Shown: positions 26,207 through 35,964, counted from the stretch's first letter. The stretch: DNA of 42,185 bases from Gorillibacterium massiliense (GCF_000455485.1 NZ_CBQR020000085.1:1-42185), one strand, 5' to 3'. Made by a program: numbers and translations. The notes: generated by a model from the letters alone, not told the origin.

Positions 26207-26734
26207 TTATTCATTCTGCAGCAATTTCATCGCTTCCCGATCCAGCTTCGCCAAGGCATCGTTTTGGGTCGTAACGACTTCTCCCCCGGTCGTGATCAAT
26301 TTGGCGTAATGTTCGCTTATTTCTTTATAGAGCGTAGCCATTTCCCGCCACTTATTCGTGTCCCCCGCAAAGCCGGATTCCGATTCGGGAACGCCGCTAA
26401 TTTGCGCTCCCATGAGATATGACAGCAGCTCTTGAAGCGAATCGAGGGTATCCACACGGTCTTCGCCGTAGGTAAGAACAAGCTTCTCGTGACTAAAGCG
26501 GGCAATATAGACGAGACGCTTCAGCGATTCCATCTCCGGAGCACCTTCCGGCGGCTGCTGCAGCGCGCTTGCAAGAGCCTGCATTTGAAACAAACAGATC
26601 TGGTATAAATATCGTTCCGCCTCAGGTTTATCCGTCTTGGCCCGATACCAATCTACCGTTTGATAGATTGTGCCTGCGGCCATAAACAGTACAATCAACC
26701 AGAGCAGAATGGGGAAACGCCTTCTTCGCATCAT
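26207..26734 (-). CDS. Membrane-anchored protein of unknown function
   Basis: 175 residues. Basic start MMRRRR, one hydrophobic helix (about residues 7-27, an uncleaved signal anchor), then a mostly helical extracytoplasmic domain rich in Leu, Glu and Gln (about 35-175) with no cysteines after the first 50 residues apart from the one in QICLFQMQ. No family recognised. ATG 26734 has AAAGGGGG 9 nt upstream. It sits between a terminator (26787-26822) and the hemA promoter, so is probably a single-gene unit. The position next to hemA is not informative about function. Confidence 0.75.
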   Translation of the reverse strand: MMRRRRFPILLWLIVLFMAAGTIYQTVDWYRAKTDKPEAERYLYQICLFQMQALASALQQPPEGAPEMESLKRLVYIARFSHEKLVLTYGEDRVDTLDSLQELLSYLMGAQISGVPESESGFAGDTNKWREMATLYKEISEHYAKLITTGGEVVTTQNDALAKLDREAMKLLQNE

Positions 26735-26786
26735 GCCGGAGAACCCCCTTTGGTGGACATTCTCCTAACCTTATGCGAGACAATGC

Positions 26787-26822
26787 AAAAAAAAGACCGA
26801 GCAGGGGGATTCCTCTGCCAGG
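26787..26822 (-). terminator. Intrinsic terminator after the 198-residue protein gene
   Basis: 8-bp stem with one mismatch (arms 26815-26822 and 26797-26804) followed by an 8-nt T-run on the minus strand. Ends the lon-ysxC-26839 gene unit. Confidence 0.7.
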
Positions 26823-26838
26823 CCTTATCATAAGCAAG

Positions 26839-27435
26839 TTATAGACTTTCCAAGGCGTACAGCCGCTCGCTCAGCTTCATCAAAACTTCGTCGATCTCGT
26901 CATACTGGCTCTCTTTACCCGGCGAATTGCGCAAATCCAGCAAGGAATCGATATCCCGGGTCACCAGCTCGATCTCCCGTTCAGCACCGTCGTAGAAGAA
27001 CAGCTTTTCCAGATCCATCAGAATACGAGTTTCTTTGTACTCATAGATCAACTTCACCTTGCCATCCCGCTCTTCACCGATGCGGACTACGGAGCCGCGA
27101 GAATACTCGTAGATCATAGCAAAGCCGTTGTAAACGCGGCGGACCACTGCATCCCCTTTGAACACGGCTATGGCTTTACGCATCGTATTCGCCATTTTTT
27201 GTGAGGATAACGTGCACGGGCCAGCCCCCAGAAAATGGTCATCCTTGCGCTGGAACATGAACACGATCGATTCGTCGGCGTCCTCAAGAATTTCAAGTTC
27301 CCGGTTTCCGTTCTCCAGAATATTGACCTGGACTTTCTTTCCGGTACTCCTGAACAAACGGATGAACTGGTCCAACTCGGCTTCCGTCAAATCCAGGAAG
27401 GTTTTGACAAACTCCGTCTCTAACCCGTGCGCCAT
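26839..27435 (-). CDS. Conserved-looking cytoplasmic protein of unknown function
   Basis: 198 residues from ATG 27435, which has GAGGGA 5 nt upstream; the longer frame to 27477 lacks a ribosome site. Soluble, charged, alpha/beta composition; no membrane segment. It begins MAHGLETEFVKTFLDLTEAE and contains a Tyr/Arg-rich central part (VYNGFAMIYEYSRGSVVRI). I recall similar short proteins in Paenibacillus carrying the misleading label of a non-ribosomal peptide synthetase module, but no such domain is visible. It follows ysxC by 84 nt and precedes a terminator, so it is probably co-transcribed with lon and ysxC. Confidence 0.78.
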   Translation of the reverse strand: MAHGLETEFVKTFLDLTEAELDQFIRLFRSTGKKVQVNILENGNRELEILEDADESIVFMFQRKDDHFLGAGPCTLSSQKMANTMRKAIAVFKGDAVVRRVYNGFAMIYEYSRGSVVRIGEERDGKVKLIYEYKETRILMDLEKLFFYDGAEREIELVTRDIDSLLDLRNSPGKESQYDEIDEVLMKLSERLYALESL

Positions 27436-27519
27436 ACCAATCCCTCGATTCTTATTGACCGCAAACCCGATCCGCACTCCATCTTTCCATATTATACTAC
27501 AGGGTGCGGGCGCTGTCTC

Positions 27520-28125
27520 TTAGGGATTCTCTGCTGGTGGATAACCGGCTGCCTCGTCGATCCGACTCCATAGTTCCTCTACACCCATTCCCGTCTCCGA
27601 AGAGAACAGAATCGGTAATTCACCCTTGCCCATTCCCAGCTCTTCCCGGATGACCTTCAGGTGCTTTTGCCATTGGCTGCGGGGCAGCTTGTCCGCCTTC
27701 GTCGCCACCACAAGGGTAGGGATGTCGTTATACGTCAACCATCCGTACATGGCCTGATCGTTTTTAGTTGGCGGATGACGCAAATCAATGATCAGCAGCA
27801 CCCGTTTCAACTCTTCCCGAGTCAGCAAATATTCCTCGATAAACTTCCCCCAAACCGCCCGCTCCGAACGGGCAACCTTGGCATAGCCGTAACCCGGCAC
27901 ATCGACGAAATAGAAAAAATCATTGATTTTGTAATAGTTCAGCGTTTGGGTTTTCCCGGGCTGAGAGCTTGTCCTCGCCAAATTCTTCCGGCTGATGAGC
28001 CGGTTGATCAAGGAGGATTTGCCCACATTGGAACGCCCCGCCAGAGCGATCTCCGGCAAGGCGTCGGTTGGATATTGGCCCGGGCCAACAGCACTGATGA
28101 TAAACTCAGCTTGGTTGACCTTCAT
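27520..28125 (-). CDS. ysxC: Ribosome biogenesis GTPase YsxC/EngB
   Basis: Essential TRAFAC GTPase needed for 50S subunit maturation. The 201-residue protein has G1 [10 protein letters not shown] (residues 30-39), G3 in [13 protein letters not shown]4 TKADKL and the EngB-typical VGPGQYP start and [11 protein letters not shown] end. ATG 28125 lies inside the 3' end of lon (20-nt overlap) with GAGGT 8 nt upstream, so expression is coupled to lon as in B. subtilis. Confidence 0.97.
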   Translation of the reverse strand: MKVNQAEFIISAVGPGQYPTDALPEIALAGRSNVGKSSLINRLISRKNLARTSSQPGKTQTLNYYKINDFFYFVDVPGYGYAKVARSERAVWGKFIEEYLLTREELKRVLLIIDLRHPPTKNDQAMYGWLTYNDIPTLVVATKADKLPRSQWQKHLKVIREELGMGKGELPILFSSETGMGVEELWSRIDEAAGYPPAENP

Positions 28126-30499
28126 TCATTTGTACCTCGTCATTATGATGGATTGGCATGATTAGCGATCCCTGCAGGGGACGAATAAGCGCGTGTGAAA
28201 GCACCTGATCCATATGGGATACGGGGATGAACTTCACATTTTGCCGCACGCTGTCGGGAATATCCCGCAGATCCTTTTCATTGTCCTTCGGGATCAGGAT
28301 GGTGGTGATACCGGCGCGATGGGCGGCCAGCGCCTTTTCCTTTAATCCGCCGATGGGAAGCACTCTCCCTCTCAGCGTGATTTCGCCAGTCATCGCCACT
28401 TCCCGGGAAACCGGGATGTTGGTCAGCGCCGAGATCAGCGCCGTCGCCATGGTGATACCGGCCGAAGGACCGTCCTTCGGAATGGCGCCTTCCGGGACAT
28501 GGACGTGAATGTCGTTTTTCTCATGAAAATCAGCCGAAATGTCAAATTCCTTCACCCGGGAACGAGTGTAGCTGAAGGCGGCTTGAGCCGATTCCTTCAT
28601 GACGTCGCCCAGCTTGCCGGTCAAGGTAAGCTTGCCGCTTCCAGGCAGGACGCTGACTTCGATGACCATCGTGTCGCCGCCCACTTCGGTCCAGGCAAGA
28701 CCCGTCACCGCTCCAACCTGATCTTCTTCCTCAGCCAATCCGTACCGAAACTTAGCTGGCCCCAAAAAGTCCTTCAAATTGTCGGAGTGGATTTCCACAG
28801 TTTTCGTTTCGTCCGTGATGATTTCCTTCGCGCTCTTGCGGCAAAGACTAGCCAGAAGCTGCTCCAGATTCCGTACGCCAGCCTCCCGGGTATACTCCCG
28901 GATAACCGATTGCACGGCGGAATCATCTACTGCCAGCTGCTCTTCCTTCAGACCATGCTCGCGAATCTGCTTAGGCAGCAAGTATTCCTTGGCGATGTTG
29001 AGCTTCTCCAACTCCGTATAGCCCGGAATATAAAGCATCTCCATCCTGTCCAACAGTGGCCTTGGAATATTATGAGCAGCATTGGCCGTGGTGATAAACA
29101 TAACGTTGGACAAGTCAAAAGGCACTTCAATGTAATGATCGCTGAAGGTGCCATTTTGTTCGGGATCGAGAACTTCAAGCAGCGCCGCGGAAGGATCGCC
29201 GCGGAAGTCCATCGCCATCTTGTCGATCTCATCCAGCAAAAACACCGGGTTTTTCGTCCCCGCGTTCTTCATCCCTTGGATGATACGGCCTGGCATCGCG
29301 CCCACATAGGTTCTCCGGTGTCCGCGAATCTCCGCTTCATCCCGTACGCCGCCGAGAGAGATACGGACGAATTCCCGCCCGAGAGAACGGGCGATAGAAC
29401 GGGCGATGGAGGTTTTGCCGACGCCGGGAGGCCCCACAAAGCAGAGGATCGGCCCCTTAAGCCGTTTGACCAGCTTTTGCACGGCCAAATATTCCAACAC
29501 CCGCTCCTTCGGCTTTTCCAATCCGTAATGGTCTTTGTTCAAAATCTCCTCGGCCTTGACCAAGTCCAGATCGTCTTCCGTTTGGTTCTTCCAGGGTAAA
29601 GCCAGCAGCCAGTCGATGTAGTTGCGGATGACACCGCCTTCCGCCGAAGAGGCTGGCATTTTTTCCAGGCGATCCAGCTCTTTCTCTACTTTTTCCTGAA
29701 CTTTTTCCGGAAGTCCGGCTTCCGCCATCAAACTCCGCAGCTCCTCCACTTCGCCGGCGCGGCCTTCTTTCTCGCCAAGCTCTTTCTGGATCGCTTTCAG
29801 CTGCTCCCTAAGATAATACTCCTTTTGGGTCTTCTCCATCTGTTTCTTGACCCGCTGGCTGATCTTACGCTCCAGCTCCAGCACTTCCCGCTCGTTGCCG
29901 AGAATGTCAAGAAGCTTTTCCAGCCGTTTGCGGACGTCGATGGTTTCCAGAATATCCTGTTTGTCTTTAATCTTCAAAGAAAGATGGCTGGTGATGACAT
30001 CCGCCAACCGTCCCGGCTCCTCGATATCGGATACGGCAGCAAGAGTTTCCGGAGTTACCTTCTTGGAAAGATTGATGTAGTGCTCAAACTGCCCCAACAC
30101 CGTGCGAATCAGCGCATCGACTTCCGAGTCGTTAACCGTCTGTTCCGGAAGCTCGCGGATCATCACCTCGTAGTACTCTTCATTATCCAGATACTCTTCG
30201 ATTTCAGCGCGGATGACGCCTTCCACCAAGACGCGAATCGTACCGTTGGGCAGCTTCAGCATCTGCCGGACCCGCGCTACCGTGCCCGTGCTGTATATGT
30301 CTTCCTGCGTCGGCTCTTCAATGTTGATCTCCGACTGCGAACAAAGGAGAATCAGGCTGTCGTCCACCATTGCCTTCTCCAGTGCCTTAACCGATTTTTC
30401 CCGCCCCACATCTAAATGAAGCACCATGCTTGGATATACCAGCAACCCCCGCAAAGGCAGCAATGGTATGCGTTTTCCCTTTGAACTTACCGACCCCAT
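28106..30499 (-). CDS. lon: ATP-dependent protease Lon (LonA type)
   Basis: Hexameric AAA+ serine protease for damaged and regulatory proteins. The 797-residue product has the N-terminal substrate domain ([20 protein letters not shown]), a coiled-coil stretch, Walker [10 protein letters not shown] near residue 356, Walker [12 protein letters not shown], the sensor region, and the protease domain with the catalytic Ser in [11 protein letters not shown] and Lys in [14 protein letters not shown] 30499 has GGAGG at 6 nt. I see no CtsR-type heptad repeat upstream. Followed by the overlapping ysxC. Confidence 0.98.
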   Translation of the reverse strand: MGSVSSKGKRIPLLPLRGLLVYPSMVLHLDVGREKSVKALEKAMVDDSLILLCSQSEINIEEPTQEDIYSTGTVARVRQMLKLPNGTIRVLVEGVIRAEIEEYLDNEEYYEVMIRELPEQTVNDSEVDALIRTVLGQFEHYINLSKKVTPETLAAVSDIEEPGRLADVITSHLSLKIKDKQDILETIDVRKRLEKLLDILGNEREVLELERKISQRVKKQMEKTQKEYYLREQLKAIQKELGEKEGRAGEVEELRSLMAEAGLPEKVQEKVEKELDRLEKMPASSAEGGVIRNYIDWLLALPWKNQTEDDLDLVKAEEILNKDHYGLEKPKERVLEYLAVQKLVKRLKGPILCFVGPPGVGKTSIARSIARSLGREFVRISLGGVRDEAEIRGHRRTYVGAMPGRIIQGMKNAGTKNPVFLLDEIDKMAMDFRGDPSAALLEVLDPEQNGTFSDHYIEVPFDLSNVMFITTANAAHNIPRPLLDRMEMLYIPGYTELEKLNIAKEYLLPKQIREHGLKEEQLAVDDSAVQSVIREYTREAGVRNLEQLLASLCRKSAKEIITDETKTVEIHSDNLKDFLGPAKFRYGLAEEEDQVGAVTGLAWTEVGGDTMVIEVSVLPGSGKLTLTGKLGDVMKESAQAAFSYTRSRVKEFDISADFHEKNDIHVHVPEGAIPKDGPSAGITMATALISALTNIPVSREVAMTGEITLRGRVLPIGGLKEKALAAHRAGITTILIPKDNEKDLRDIPDSVRQNVKFIPVSHMDQVLSHALIRPLQGSLIMPIHHNDEVQMNEGQPS

Positions 30500-30538
30500 G
30501 CCACACCTCCACTGGTGAATCAGCCATATGTCAGCATT

Positions 30539-30568
30539 ATTTTATCAAATGTTCAGGCAAAACACCAA
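30539..30568 (-). promoter_or_regulatory. Candidate promoter of lon
   Basis: TTGGTG (30563-30568) and TAAAAT (30539-30544), 18 nt apart on the minus strand, about 33 nt upstream of the lon start. It lies in the 131-nt lonB-lon gap. No clear terminator for lonB is visible in that gap. Confidence 0.45.
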
Positions 30569-30630
30569 TTTACGGCAATCCCAGCTCCATCTTTTACCGC
30601 ATGTTTTACGAAAATTGGGCTCGAAACTGG

Positions 30631-32334
30631 TTATCCTTGCTCGGCATGGAAAACCGGCATCGCCGCCGTCATGGAAGCATCGGCCATTACAGCAGGGGTC
30701 ATATCCCCGCGGTAAGCGATGGTTAAGCCGAGAGAATGTTCCAACACCTCTTCCACCGATTCCACCGGGAGCACTTCCACCCCCTGCAGATCGCGGAAAA
30801 TCTCCTGCCAATTTTCCTTCGGAATCAGCACCCTCGTCGCCCCTGCCTGAAATGCCGCTTCCACCTTGGGAACGACGCCGCCAACGGGCTTCACCTTGCC
30901 GTGGATGCTGATCTCTCCCGTCATCGCCAGCTTGTTGTCCACGGGGATTCGCTCGATGGCGGAGACGATGGCCGTCGCCATGGAAACGCCGGCAGAGGGT
31001 CCATCTATAGGTGTACCGCCGGGAAAATTGATGTGCAGGTCGTAATCCTGCGGGCGAAAGCCGAGTCGCTTCAGCACCGTCAGCACGTTCTCTACAGAAC
31101 CCCGAGCCATGCTTTTCCGGCGGATCGTGCGGGAGCCACCGCCCATCTCTTCCTCATCCACCACTCCGGTAATGTTGAATGCTCCGGCGCCGGCCGCAAC
31201 TGCAGGCATCGAAGTAACTTCTATTTCCAGCAGAGTACCCAGGTTCGGGCCGTAAACGGCAAGACCGTTGACGAAGCCGATACGGGGCACGCCAGGAATC
31301 TTCCGCTCCGGCCGCGGAGGGATCTGGCTACTGTTCACCACCCATTCCACGTCGGCAGCGGTCAGCTCCTTGCGGTTGTCGGTCAAGGCCAAACCGGCGG
31401 CAAGCTGAATGACATTGACTGCTTCCCGGCCGTTGGTGGCGTATTTTTTTACGACCTCGACGGCTTCCCGGTTTTCCTCAAACCCGATTTTGCGGATGGC
31501 GCCCAGAGCGATCTCTTCGATTTCCGCTGGAAGCAGCGGCCGGAAAAATACCTCCATGCAGCGGGAGCGGATGGCCGGGGGAATCTCCTGAGGCGTGCGG
31601 GTCGTCGCGCCTACAAGCCGGAAATCCGCAGGCAGCCCGTTCTGGAAAATATCATGGATATACCCCGGGATATTGGGGTCTTCCGAATTGTAGTAGGCGC
31701 TTTCCAGATAGACTTTGCGGTCCTCCAGTACTTTGAGCAGTTTATTCATTTGCACCGGGTGCAGTTCCCCGATTTCGTCGATAAACAGAATGCCACCGTG
31801 GGCCTTGGATACGGCTCCCGGCTTGGGCTGGGGGATCCCCGCCACTCCCATGGCCCCCGCACCTTGATAGATGGGGTCGTGAACGGAGCCGATCAGCGGG
31901 TCGGCAATGCCCCGTTCATCAAAGCGGGCGATGGTAGCATCCGTCTCCACAAACTTCGCCTCCGCCCGGAAAGGAGACAGCGGATTCTTTTTCGCTTCCT
32001 CCAAAATAACCCGAGCCGCCGCCGTCTTCCCGACTCCCGGAGGTCCGTAAACCAGCACATGCTGCGGATTCGGCCCGCACAGCGCCGCCTTGAGCGCCCG
32101 AATGCCATCCTTCTGGCCGACAATCTCATCCACAGAACCGGGGCGCGTCCGTTCCGACAGCGGCTTGGTCAAAGAGACTGAGCGGAGCTTCCGCAGCTTC
32201 TCCATCTCTTTTTTAGACTCCCTGTCCACCGCAGAGCGGTTGTTTTGCTGGCCTTTAAGCAGATTCCAAAAATAAAGCCCGATAACGACGGCGAAAAACA
32301 GTTGAATGCCCATCAAAATTACGCTGATTCCCAT
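30631..32334 (-). CDS. lonB: ATP-dependent protease LonB
   Basis: Second Lon-like protease; in B. subtilis LonB is made in the forespore under sigma-F. The 567-residue protein lacks the LonA N-domain and starts with a hydrophobic membrane helix (about residues 4-25). Walker A is in [14 protein letters not shown] (near residue 95), Walker B in ILFIDEIGELHP, and the protease dyad is Ser in IDGPSAGVSMA and Lys in GGVVPKVEAAF. ATG 32334 has GGGAGG 8 nt upstream. Its place directly upstream of lon matches B. subtilis. I could not find a convincing sigma-F promoter. Confidence 0.96.
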   Translation of the reverse strand: MGISVILMGIQLFFAVVIGLYFWNLLKGQQNNRSAVDRESKKEMEKLRKLRSVSLTKPLSERTRPGSVDEIVGQKDGIRALKAALCGPNPQHVLVYGPPGVGKTAAARVILEEAKKNPLSPFRAEAKFVETDATIARFDERGIADPLIGSVHDPIYQGAGAMGVAGIPQPKPGAVSKAHGGILFIDEIGELHPVQMNKLLKVLEDRKVYLESAYYNSEDPNIPGYIHDIFQNGLPADFRLVGATTRTPQEIPPAIRSRCMEVFFRPLLPAEIEEIALGAIRKIGFEENREAVEVVKKYATNGREAVNVIQLAAGLALTDNRKELTAADVEWVVNSSQIPPRPERKIPGVPRIGFVNGLAVYGPNLGTLLEIEVTSMPAVAAGAGAFNITGVVDEEEMGGGSRTIRRKSMARGSVENVLTVLKRLGFRPQDYDLHINFPGGTPIDGPSAGVSMATAIVSAIERIPVDNKLAMTGEISIHGKVKPVGGVVPKVEAAFQAGATRVLIPKENWQEIFRDLQGVEVLPVESVEEVLEHSLGLTIAYRGDMTPAVMADASMTAAMPVFHAEQG

Positions 32335-32458
32335 ATGATTTCCCTCCCAAAGAAAGTGCCTGCAGGATGTGATCCCGAAGCCATCTTCCTAATTTATACT
32401 GGTTAGTATTGCCCGCAGAGAAAAGGGATAGTCAATGGACATCAGCCATTACCCGCTT

Positions 32459-33331
32459 TTACGGCATCCGGAACGAAGGAATGTGCTTTAAGCAATCTTG
32501 CAGCAGCGCTTGATAGCTGTCCGTAAAATCCAACCGCTTCAGCACATCCAAATAGCCCGCCAAGTTTTCGGACGTGTTTCTTTTATTCAAGCAAATCAGC
32601 GCAATCTCATAATAAATGCAGGTTATGATTTTATCGTATAAAAGGTTGGTTTTATCGGCCAAAGACAGCGCTTTTTCAAAAAAAATCAAGCTCTTCCCGT
32701 ACTCCCGGTTTTCCAGGCAATGCAAGGCGATATTTTGCATCAAATGCTGCTGGGTCGTCATGCCCTCAATGAAATGCTGATATCTGGTAAATTCGGAGAC
32801 CGCCCTTGTACCGAAAAAAATAGCATCCTCCAAATCCAGCGAAAACAGGAAGTTATTCAGCAGTTTGAATTCGTACAGGTACCAATTTTCCACCCCTAGA
32901 AGATAGGGCTTGATGACCGCGGCGATATCCTTTCGCTCCCGGATTTGATCCGGGCGGCTGTGCTGAATCAATACACCCTGACCGAGTAGATAAAGATGGT
33001 AATAGGTTTCGGTTCTCGTCTCTTCGTACAAAGCCAGGCATTCCCGGCTGATCGCTTTTACCTTGGCAAAATCATAGCGGTTGCCGGCCTCCACCATGTC
33101 CAAATGGAATCTTCGCTTCAGTGGAGGAACCAGGCCGTTTTGCAGCAGCAACAATTCTTCCAGCGACATTTCCAACCGATCCAACACTTGAACGAATTTC
33201 GGGTATCCCGGAAAATAGCTTCCACCTTCGAAGCGCGACAAATTGGATCGGCTCATAATGCCTTGGGCCAGTGCGTCTTGATTCATGCCTTTCGATTTTC
33301 GGATTTCCTTGATCGTTGCGCCCAGTGACAT
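32459..33331 (-). CDS. Rgg/GadR/MutR-like transcriptional regulator
   Basis: 290-residue protein with an N-terminal XRE-type helix-turn-helix (about residues 4-58, GATIKEIRKSKGMNQDALA then MSRSNLSRFEGG) and a C-terminal all-helical, TPR-like domain, the layout and length of Rgg/MutR regulators. Many of these bind short exported peptides or control adjacent transporters. ATG 33331 follows GGAG by 10 nt; upstream in-frame starts would enter the intergenic operator region. Divergent from an MFS transporter gene with a 116-nt intergenic region holding an inverted repeat. No obvious pheromone ORF was found next to it. The pair interrupts the lonB-clpX order found in B. subtilis. Confidence 0.82.
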   Translation of the reverse strand: MSLGATIKEIRKSKGMNQDALAQGIMSRSNLSRFEGGSYFPGYPKFVQVLDRLEMSLEELLLLQNGLVPPLKRRFHLDMVEAGNRYDFAKVKAISRECLALYEETRTETYYHLYLLGQGVLIQHSRPDQIRERKDIAAVIKPYLLGVENWYLYEFKLLNNFLFSLDLEDAIFFGTRAVSEFTRYQHFIEGMTTQQHLMQNIALHCLENREYGKSLIFFEKALSLADKTNLLYDKIITCIYYEIALICLNKRNTSENLAGYLDVLKRLDFTDSYQALLQDCLKHIPSFRMP

Positions 33332-33389
33332 TCTCTTCACACTCCGCATTCCTATTTTGTGAGTATCCGGCACAAAGGAAGAACCTGGA

Positions 33390-33421
33390 TTTCATTTTAT
33401 GCTATCTTCATAAAAATGAAA
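33390..33421. repeat. Operator-like inverted repeat between the regulator and the MFS gene
   Basis: Left arm TTTCATTTTATG (33390-33401) and right arm CATAAAAATGAAA (33409-33421) are reverse complements with a single-base bulge, around a 7-nt core. On the plus strand the core contains TGCTATCTT, an extended -10-like element for the MFS gene. On the minus strand an A/T-rich TAAAAT lies in the repeat. It is a strong candidate site for the divergent regulator. Confidence 0.55.
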
Positions 33422-33447
33422 ATGACCCTTGCGGGAAAGGAAAGTGC

Positions 33448-34689
33448 ATGTCGATGGGCAAACCGAAATGGAACAGCAAGATAGTAACGATTTTAATGGG
33501 CACTTTTTGTACGAGGACGGCGCTCTTTATGAGCATGCCGTATTTGGCGGTCTTTTTAACGGGGCAAAAACAGTTTTCTGTGGAGCTTACCGGATATGTG
33601 CTCGGCATCAATCCTTTGGTGAATGTTTTGTTCAGCGGTCTTGGCGGAGCCTTGGCGGACAAGCTTTCAGCGAAGGCGGTACTAAGGTGGGTACCGATCT
33701 TTTGGGGAATCTTCTTTAGCTTTTTTTATGCCGCCGACACGTTCTGGCAGTTTATGCTGCTTAACGGACTTAACGGATTATGCTACAGCCTCTTTGAACC
33801 AGCTAGTAAAAAAGCGCTGTCGCTGGAGACGGCACAGGAAGACCGGATTACGGTTTATAACCTTCGCTATGCAGCCATCAACCTGGGCGCTTTCGCAGGG
33901 CCAATGCTAAGCGTCCTGTTCAACATGAAGACGACGATGTTCCCCTATGTCATCCTAGGAGCGGTCTACATCCTCTACGGAATCTCCACAGCCTTTATTT
34001 TTCGGGATATGAAGGAATCTGTTCCAGCAGAAAATCACGTTTCTCTTCTCCAAGGGTTTTCTGTTATACGCAAAGACTCGGTTTACCTCCTTCTGCTGAT
34101 CGGCATGAGCTTCTCCTTTTTCGGGTATGCGCAGTTCAACGCAACCGTATCGCAATATGTATCCTCGGCTTCCGTTTTTACCGGCGGCATCCATCTCTAT
34201 TCCATGCTCCTGTCGATGAATGCGGTCATCGTCCTCGCGGCGCAATTTTTCGTAGTCAAACGCATTTCTACCTGGAACCCCTTCTCCGTCATCCTGCTTA
34301 GCAACCTGCTTATCGGCGGAAGCCTCCTCTTGCTGGGCTTGGTCGCTACCTTCCCGTTGCTGTTGGTCTTCATTGTCCTATTCAGCCTTGGAGAGCTATT
34401 GATCGGCGCCCGCTTCGATACTCTCATCGATGAACTGTCGGCTCCGGAAACCAAGGGGATGTATTTTGGACTCTCCGAAACCGTAAAAACCGGCTCCATA
34501 CTCGGCCCGATTATCGGAACCTTTCTGCTTGGGCGCTTCGGAGTGGAAGCCGGTGGGCTCGTGTTCACCCTTTTGTGCGGGATTACTTTGGCAGGTTCTG
34601 TCTTCATCGGCTTAGCCAAGTCCCGATATCGAGCATCCGCCCGAACCAACGCCTGTGTGAGCGTCCATCATCGAAAAAAAACGGCGTAA
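33448..34689 (+). CDS. Major facilitator superfamily transporter
   Basis: 413-residue protein with about 12 predicted membrane helices, most like MFS drug/small-molecule exporters. The N-terminal half has PLVNVLFSGLGGALADKLSAK, the loop 2-3 region in which MFS proteins have their GxxxD motif; the second half has a long cytoplasmic stretch before helix 7. The tail is basic (HHRKKTA). ATG 33448 has AGGA 6-8 nt upstream; ATG 33454 is a close alternative. Divergent from the Rgg-like regulator, which probably controls it. Substrate unknown. It is one of only two plus-strand protein genes, and its stop is embedded in the ispG terminator. Confidence 0.87.
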   Translation: MSMGKPKWNSKIVTILMGTFCTRTALFMSMPYLAVFLTGQKQFSVELTGYVLGINPLVNVLFSGLGGALADKLSAKAVLRWVPIFWGIFFSFFYAADTFWQFMLLNGLNGLCYSLFEPASKKALSLETAQEDRITVYNLRYAAINLGAFAGPMLSVLFNMKTTMFPYVILGAVYILYGISTAFIFRDMKESVPAENHVSLLQGFSVIRKDSVYLLLLIGMSFSFFGYAQFNATVSQYVSSASVFTGGIHLYSMLLSMNAVIVLAAQFFVVKRISTWNPFSVILLSNLLIGGSLLLLGLVATFPLLLVFIVLFSLGELLIGARFDTLIDELSAPETKGMYFGLSETVKTGSILGPIIGTFLLGRFGVEAGGLVFTLLCGITLAGSVFIGLAKSRYRASARTNACVSVHHRKKTA

Positions 34690-34711
34690 CCGGCTGATCC
34701 GGCCACACCGT
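34674..34711. terminator. Bidirectional terminator between MFS gene and ispG
   Basis: Interrupted stem ACGG/CCGT, GT/AC, CCGG/CCGG centred near 34696, with an 8-nt T-run on the minus strand (34674-34681) and a weaker TTTCTT on the plus strand. The MFS stop codon is inside it. Strongest for ispG transcripts. Confidence 0.7.
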
Positions 34712-34746
34712 TTCTTATAAAAGTTAGGTAGAGGTTAGAAATAAGT

Positions 34747-35865
34747 TCAAGAAATCGCGTTTTGGTGCAGCCTTTCCCGTCCGGGAATTTTCCCTGTCCG
34801 CTCAAATTCTTGGACAATAAGGTCGATTTCCTTCTTCAATTCGCTTAACAGCTCATCTTCCGGTACCTTGCGGATCATTTCGCCGTAGCGGAACAGCATG
34901 CCTTCACCGCGGGCGCCTGCGATGCCGATATCGGCTTCCCTTGCTTCACCTGGACCGTTGACCGCGCAACCCAGCACCGACACCTTAATCGGCACTCTCA
35001 AGTTGGAGATATACGCCTCGACCTCATTCGCTATGGAGAACAAGTCGATATCCAACCGGCCGCAGGTGGGGCAGGAGATCAGCGTAGCGGCGTTGGTGAT
35101 CAGTCCGAAGGCTTTCAGCAGCTCGCGGCACACCTTTACTTCCTCCACCGGATCGGCGCTTAAGGAAATGCGGATCGTGGAGCCGATCCCTTGCGCCAGC
35201 AGCGCTCCCAGCCCTGCCGCACTCTTTACTGTTCCAGAGAACAGCGTGCCGGACTCGGTGATTCCAAGGTGCAGCGGATACTTGATAATCTCCGCCGCTT
35301 TCGTGTATGCGGCGATGGCCATCGGCACATCCGACGCCTTCAACGAGACGATGATATCGTGAAAATCAAGCTCTTCCAAAATGCCGATATGGAACAGCGC
35401 GCTTTCCACCATAGCTTCCGCCGTCGGATAGCCGTATTTGTCCAGCAGGTGTTTCTCCAAAGAACCGGCATTCACGCCGATACGAATCGGAATGCCCTTC
35501 TCCTTGCAGGCTTTGACGACCGCTTCGACCTTTTCTCTCCGGCCGATATTGCCCGGGTTGATCCGGATCTTGTCGATGCCGTTTTCGATGGCCTTTAGGG
35601 CTAGCCGGTAATCAAAGTGAATGTCGGCGACCAGCGGAATATGAATCCGCTTCTTGATTTCTTTGATAGCTTCGGCCGCTTCCTCGTTGTTGACCGTCAC
35701 CCGCACAAGCTGGCAGCCGGCTTCCTCGAGGCGTAAAGTTTCCGCCACCGTCGCTTCCACATCCGCCGTTTTCGTTGTGCACATGCTCTGGATGATAACC
35801 TCGTCGCTCCCGCCGATGGTCAAATTTCCCACTTTGACAGGAACCGTGTCTCTTCTATGAAACAT
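34747..35865 (-). CDS. ispG: 4-hydroxy-3-methylbut-2-enyl diphosphate synthase IspG
   Basis: [4Fe-4S] enzyme of the MEP isoprenoid pathway, converting MEcPP to HMBPP. The 372-residue protein shows [24 protein letters not shown], the cluster cysteines Cys265 and Cys268 in CPTCG and Cys300 in [12 protein letters not shown], with the catalytic Glu in GPGEA. ATG 35865 has GGGAG about 12 nt upstream, a wide spacing. In B. subtilis ispG is not next to clpX, so the clpX-ispG neighbourhood is a local arrangement. Confidence 0.96.
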   Translation of the reverse strand: MFHRRDTVPVKVGNLTIGGSDEVIIQSMCTTKTADVEATVAETLRLEEAGCQLVRVTVNNEEAAEAIKEIKKRIHIPLVADIHFDYRLALKAIENGIDKIRINPGNIGRREKVEAVVKACKEKGIPIRIGVNAGSLEKHLLDKYGYPTAEAMVESALFHIGILEELDFHDIIVSLKASDVPMAIAAYTKAAEIIKYPLHLGITESGTLFSGTVKSAAGLGALLAQGIGSTIRISLSADPVEEVKVCRELLKAFGLITNAATLISCPTCGRLDIDLFSIANEVEAYISNLRVPIKVSVLGCAVNGPGEAREADIGIAGARGEGMLFRYGEMIRKVPEDELLSELKKEIDLIVQEFERTGKIPGRERLHQNAIS

Positions 35866-35896
35866 ATCGGGTTTTCTCTCCCTTTACGCCAAACAT

Positions 35897-35936
35897 CCTC
35901 CAAGCCGGAGCCTGGAAAAAAGCGCCGGTTTGGAGG
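35897..35936 (-). repeat. Stem-loop between clpX and ispG
   Basis: Arms 35897-35908 and 35925-35936 pair over 12 bp with one mismatch (CCTCCAA and CCGG blocks), leaving a 16-nt loop that holds a T-run. The T-run is in the loop and not after the stem, so this is not a standard terminator. It lies 31 nt upstream of ispG. Confidence 0.5.
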
Positions 35937-35964
35937 CATGATCGGTCGGTAGTATGCAAAAGCG

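Noticed and set aside
26733-26762. 9-codon leader ORF before the 175-residue protein
   Set aside because: The AGGAG is only 1 nt from the ATG and the peptide is too short to judge; probably chance.
28499-29599. 366-residue plus-strand ORF inside lon
   Set aside because: Antisense shadow of lon; no recognisable domain and no ribosome site.
30736-32181. 481-residue plus-strand ORF inside lonB
   Set aside because: Antisense shadow of lonB with His/Arg-rich, unnatural composition.
32335-32420. Sigma-F promoter for lonB
   Set aside because: A GTATA element is present, but no GGNNANANT-type -10 is found at the required spacing.
32433-32489. 18-residue plus-strand ORF next to the Rgg-like gene as a pheromone precursor
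   Set aside because: It has a fair ribosome site but is polar and charged, lacks a signal or hydrophobic export segment, and overlaps the regulator's 3' end antisense.
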